A DNA stretch of 5,472 nucleotides from an uncultured Clostridia bacterium (GTDB lineage Bacteria > Bacillota > Clostridia > Christensenellales > UBA1242). The DNA is taken from NCBI GenBank assembly GCA_947589655.1, contig CANQCE010000065.1:1-5472 (forward strand). The letters run 5' to 3'. Position numbers and translations under genes: made by a program. The notes beneath the pieces were generated by a model, which searched no databases, had not been told where the DNA came from, and saw only the letters and a program-made list of their open reading frames with translations. Numbering within the stretch: the first letter of the stretch is position 1; each line of letters starts with the position of its first letter. Below are positions 5,102 through 5,472 of this stretch, piece by piece.

Positions 5102-5472
5102 ATGAAGAAATTTATCTTTTCACTTTTGGCTGCACTGTTGTGCTTCACGGCCGTTGGCTGCGGAGGCTTTTTGCTTTCTGGGTGTGGCAGTTCACAGGTG
5201 CAACTGGAAGAAAATCCGTCAGACAACCAGAGCACACAGCCAAATGAAGATATAACCGATGACGAAGGAAATGTTTCCGCCACCGAAACATCTGGCTATT
5301 GGACAAGTTCAAGCAATTATGCATCAAGTTTTGCAGGCGGCTCTGGCACGTCAAGCAGTCCATATCAAATTTCCACTGCGAAAGAACTTGCACGCCTTGC
5401 ATATTTAATGAACTCCTCGTCTTATACCTCTTATTACAATAAGCATTCCAAACTTACGGCGGATATAGATTT
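5102..5472 (+). CDS. Surface lipoprotein of the GLUG/FAGGSGT-type family, 3' partial
   Basis: The frame is open from ATG 5102 to the right edge (123 full codons). Residues 1-28 form a lipoprotein signal peptide: MKKFIF, a hydrophobic core, then lipobox LSGC with the lipidated cysteine at C28. An alternative AVGC ends at C20. An acidic, Ser/Asn/Gln-rich tether follows (about 30-75). Residues 77-123 match the conserved N-terminal segment of large repeat-bearing surface proteins of gut bacteria, in which FAGGSGT is followed by PYQIST, a helix like AKELARLAYLMN and then KLTADID. Such proteins often continue with GLUG or beta-helix repeats, so the gene is probably much longer. It should be exported, lipidated by Lgt and displayed on the outer face of the membrane, perhaps for adhesion; that last role is a guess. 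It is divergent from the Rho-like gene and has no Shine-Dalgarno sequence. Confidence 0.85.
   Translation, partial: MKKFIFSLLAALLCFTAVGCGGFLLSGCGSSQVQLEENPSDNQSTQPNEDITDDEGNVSATETSGYWTSSSNYASSFAGGSGTSSSPYQISTAKELARLAYLMNSSSYTSYYNKHSKLTADID

Overview
This is an AT-rich window with Gram-positive features: a DivIVA-like coiled-coil protein, a fragment of the fatty acid kinase (FakA) fold, AAGGAG ribosome binding sites, a diacylglyceryl transferase (Lgt), and cell-surface proteins of the DUF285 and GLUG-associated kinds. It fits a low-GC Bacillota, probably an uncultured gut Clostridia-type lineage. That placement is inference from gene content; there is no marker gene for a firm taxonomic call.

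Layout, left to right. Positions 1-1305 (+) hold the 3' part of a probably secreted protein with one DUF285/BspA-type repeat. A bidirectional hairpin terminator at 1325-1353 separates it from genes converging on the minus strand. Reading leftward, 2803-1420 is a compact three-gene operon: a small multi-pass membrane protein, a DivIVA-like coiled-coil protein that overlaps it, and an 83-residue protein resembling only the linker domain of FakA. A terminator-like hairpin at about 2843-2888 divides this operon from lgt (3755-2928, minus). Upstream of lgt is a 393-residue Rho-like protein (4979-3798, minus) that has all three Rho regions but no P-loop. A 122-bp divergent promoter region follows. 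At the right edge a lipoprotein gene (5102 onward, +) runs out of the window.

Two groups make functional sense. Lgt attaches diacylglycerol to lipobox cysteines, and the lipoprotein at the right edge carries such a lipobox, so it is a likely substrate. The membrane, DivIVA-like and FakA-linker-like cluster suggests a membrane-associated or cell-envelope job, but its function is unknown.

The most interesting points are the Rho-like protein without an ATPase signature, the stand-alone FakA linker domain that keeps its His pair but has Asp where the catalytic Cys should be, and good promoters whose -10 boxes end only 6-7 bases before the start codon. The last point implies leaderless mRNAs for lgt and the lipoprotein gene, and possibly for the membrane-protein operon. 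No tRNA, rRNA, CRISPR array or insertion sequence was seen.
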